31,489 nt of DNA from a virus: positions 1 through 31,489 of IMG/VR virus record IMGVR_UViG_3300043464_000353, one strand, 5' to 3'. This document shows positions 29,426-31,489 of this stretch, piece by piece. How positions within the stretch are numbered: the stretch's first letter is position 1; every line of letters starts with the position of its first letter. The notes beneath the pieces are model-generated. The model made no database searches. It was not told the origin of the DNA and saw only the letters and a program-made list of their open reading frames with translations. The position numbers were made by a program, and so were the translations under genes.

Positions 29426-29433
29426 CTAGGAAC

Positions 29434-29817
29434 CTAGCTTGCGACAGTCAATGAAACAGTCAAACCACCAGACGAAATCGTGTAGGTGTCACCAGCTGTG
29501 TAAGCGTTGCCTGTGATCGTTCCAGAGAACAAGAAGTTTCCTGTCGTCAAGTTATCCCAAGCGGTGAAGTGTGTTGCATCCTGTGACCCTGCGATGTTCG
29601 TCCACACCACATCAGCATCCGATGCCAAAGAACCAGCCGATGAAGCACCGAAACTCACAGACTTACGAGTTGTCTCAGTCGCAGGATTACTTGTGCCATT
29701 CGCACCAGGATCGCCAACATGCAACTTCACATACGGGGTAGTGACAGAGAACGAGGTTGCATTACCTAAAGCATCCAACCAAGCGTTCGCCAAATATGCG
29801 GAAATACCAGTAGCCAT
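29434..29817 (-). CDS. Small structural protein (127 aa)
   Basis: The 127-aa protein starts MATGISAYLANAWLDALGNATS and contains YVKLHVGDPGANG, a common pair of phrases in small phage virion proteins encoded near the portal or tail genes. The rest is Ser/Thr/Gly-rich beta sequence. The start overlaps the portal stop as TAATG. It may be a capsid decoration or tail adaptor protein; I cannot decide. Confidence 0.7.
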   Translation of the reverse strand: MATGISAYLANAWLDALGNATSFSVTTPYVKLHVGDPGANGTSNPATETTRKSVSFGASSAGSLASDADVVWTNIAGSQDATHFTAWDNLTTGNFLFSGTITGNAYTAGDTYTISSGGLTVSLTVAS

Positions 29818-31361
29818 TAGTCCTCAGTCCTCTCGATGATATTCAGAATGCGACCATCAGCGTCACGCTCAACCGTGCGAATCGTAGGTTTGTTCTGAGG
29901 CAAGTTCACACGAACCACAGTCTCAGGAACATTGATAACAGGAGCAGGAATGTTGATCGCTGGAGGCGTGTAGTTCATAACCGTCTGAGGAAGATTGATG
30001 TCCATGTTCTGCGACTTCACCTCATACGCTGACTTCGGGTCAAGTGGTGCGACAGTAGAAATCTGTTGCAACTGACTCGAAGGCAAACCAGTATGACCAA
30101 TCGCAGGAAGACCAACCGTCGCCAACACCTCAGCCGGATCAAACCCAGCCAAAATCAAACGCTGAGCAATCTCAGCCTTCGACTGCATCTCAGCCAAGTT
30201 CGCAGCATTGATGTCCACGTTCGCCAACGGCACACGATACGAATCTCCACCATCCACAGGAGGCATGTCCTCAAGACGATGAATGTCGTTGATTGACAAG
30301 AAGCCTGATTGGAGACCTGTTGAGAACGATGTGTACCGTGACGCTTGGTCACCACGCAACAACCCATCCACATTGAACTTCATAAAGGCACGACCCTCAA
30401 GCAAACGGGAATACCCTTCCTCAATCTTTTCAATGTAAGGCCTAAGCGTATGGGTCACATACTGGATGCCGTTCTGTTCCACCGACGCATACGACATCGC
30501 CCCAGCCGTAGTCACACCAAGCATGCTCGGAGGCACACGGAAGATACGGGCAATCTCTTCAACAGCGAAACGACGTGACTCTAGGAACTGTGCCGAATCA
30601 TTGTCCACAGTTGTCTTCGTGAACTTAGCCCCACCGAACAACACACCTGGACGATGCGAACGACGCAAACCTTTATGGCCTTCTTCAAAGCCTGACACCA
30701 AATCTTTAGCCTGCTCACGGGTCAGGTTGCCAGGGAACTCGATGATGCCGGAAGCTGATGAGCCTTGACCGAAGAACCGTGCAGCGAACTCCTCCAACGC
30801 TTTCGCAAGACCCAAGTTTTCCTTCATGAAGTCAATGCGTGAAATGCCACGCATCTCACCAGGCAAACGAAGCTCGGTGATATGAATCATGTCTTCAGCC
30901 GAAATCACGTCACGACTTTCATACACATAAATCGGACGACGAGTCACACGGTCACGACTGCACTCCACCCTCTGAGGGTTCAACACAACTAGCGCAGCAA
31001 TCCCCTGATCGTCGCGCACGATACGAGTGAACGAGTTACCGTTCAACATCAACGAAACCAACACCTGCTGGAAATGTTCGATACGAGTCACACCCGACTC
31101 AGGTATATCTAACCATTGTGGACGAGGACGGAACGGTCTACGAGTCCCATCCAAACGAAGGAACGTGTCAACAGGTAGCGTAGAAATTGAATCCGAAATC
31201 ATACGCACACACGCATAGACCGCTTCAATCTTGAGCGAATCTTTTTCCGTGATAACAGTTCCGCTATTTGTGGTGACACTAAATCCGTCACCTAATGCAA
31301 ACAAAGACTGCGTAGATATTGCTCGGCTTTCGTTGCCATCACCCAACAGTCTTGACAACAT
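29817..31361 (-). CDS. HK97-type portal protein
   Basis: The 514-aa protein shows the HK97 portal order: AVYACVRMISDSISTLPVDT (about residues 48-67), LNGNSFTRIVRD, the clip-associated region and FRVPPSMLGVTTAGAMSYAS (about 275-294), then TLRPYIEKIEEGYSRLL. It forms the dodecameric DNA gate of the head. The C-terminal 90 residues are low-complexity (IPAPVINVPETVVRVNLP). The ATG at 31361 overlaps the stop of the small membrane gene (TGATG); a GTG one codon upstream is possible. Confidence 0.95.
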   Translation of the reverse strand: MLSRLLGDGNESRAISTQSLFALGDGFSVTTNSGTVITEKDSLKIEAVYACVRMISDSISTLPVDTFLRLDGTRRPFRPRPQWLDIPESGVTRIEHFQQVLVSLMLNGNSFTRIVRDDQGIAALVVLNPQRVECSRDRVTRRPIYVYESRDVISAEDMIHITELRLPGEMRGISRIDFMKENLGLAKALEEFAARFFGQGSSASGIIEFPGNLTREQAKDLVSGFEEGHKGLRRSHRPGVLFGGAKFTKTTVDNDSAQFLESRRFAVEEIARIFRVPPSMLGVTTAGAMSYASVEQNGIQYVTHTLRPYIEKIEEGYSRLLEGRAFMKFNVDGLLRGDQASRYTSFSTGLQSGFLSINDIHRLEDMPPVDGGDSYRVPLANVDINAANLAEMQSKAEIAQRLILAGFDPAEVLATVGLPAIGHTGLPSSQLQQISTVAPLDPKSAYEVKSQNMDINLPQTVMNYTPPAINIPAPVINVPETVVRVNLPQNKPTIRTVERDADGRILNIIERTED

Positions 31362-31489
31362 CACTTACCTTTCCGACCACGCTCGTAAGCAGCCGTGAAC
31401 AATAGAACTGACAGGCCGACAAAAATCAGCCCTAATGGAATTGCTATCAAGAATAGTCCATAAGCGATGAGCAGGATTGAGAAAACTTC
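31361..31489 (-). CDS. Small membrane protein, 3' part (second copy across the joint)
   Basis: This is the 3' end of the 48-aa membrane protein described at 1-145, repeated because the window ends overlap. It is truncated at the window edge and completed by the left end of the window. The stop is at 31363-31361. Confidence 0.72.
   Translation of the reverse strand, partial: EVFSILLIAYGLFLIAIPLGLIFVGLSVLLFTAAYERGRKGK
31363..31489. repeat. Terminal direct repeat, right copy
   Basis: Identical to bases 1-127. It marks the closure point of the circular assembly. Confidence 0.95.

Overview
This window is one complete small tailed-phage genome, assembled as a circle. The first 127 bases and the last 127 bases (31363-31489) are identical, so the unique genome is about 31,362 bp and one small gene runs across the junction. 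Every convincing gene is on the minus strand, so transcription runs from high to low coordinates. The genes are packed with ATGA, TAATG and TGATG stop/start overlaps. I see no tRNA, no integrase, no clear immunity repressor and no DNA polymerase of family A, B or C. This fits a lytic siphovirus with an HK97-type head. A WhiB gene, a VanY-like M15 endolysin and small holin-like proteins point to an actinobacterial host. A secreted protein with a long threonine stalk resembles surface proteins common in Acidimicrobiia, so a freshwater or marine host of that class is my best guess, as inference only.

Layout in transcription order, starting at the terminase. Packaging and head: HNH protein, terminase small subunit, terminase large subunit, a 48-aa membrane protein across the circle junction, HK97 portal, a small structural protein, a protein with six exact-length 21-aa repeats, a 92-aa structural protein, a 613-aa fusion protein ending in a prohead protease, and the HK97-fold major capsid protein, which is followed by a strong intrinsic terminator. 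Glycan island (25124-22520): a GT4 glycosyltransferase, a GT2 glycosyltransferase and an MptE/DUF115-like protein. Neck and tail: connector, tail terminator-like protein, major tail protein with its own candidate promoter, tail assembly chaperones joined by a -1 frameshift at CCCTTTG, a gp10-like protein, an unexpected primase-like gene, tape measure, minor tail protein and tail fibre-like proteins.

Surface and lysis (14221-9599): the Thr-rich membrane-anchored protein, two or three small membrane proteins (holin candidates), M15 endolysin, a metallophosphoesterase and a secreted lytic transglycosylase-like protein. DNA metabolism and small genes (9538-2514): WhiB, two PD-(D/E)XK nucleases, an SSB-like protein, a structured intergenic RNA, a run of tiny genes (20-80 aa, several coiled-coil or membrane), an HTH protein, and a primase-polymerase/helicase fusion whose 3' end carries repeats that could be a replication origin.

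As a system, the fused prim-pol/helicase and SSB-like protein would drive replication with host polymerase, and the nucleases would process recombination intermediates. The terminase and HNH protein would fill HK97 heads. A tape measure of 869 residues predicts a tail of roughly 130 nm. The glycosyltransferases and the Thr-rich protein suggest investment in modifying the virion or the host surface.
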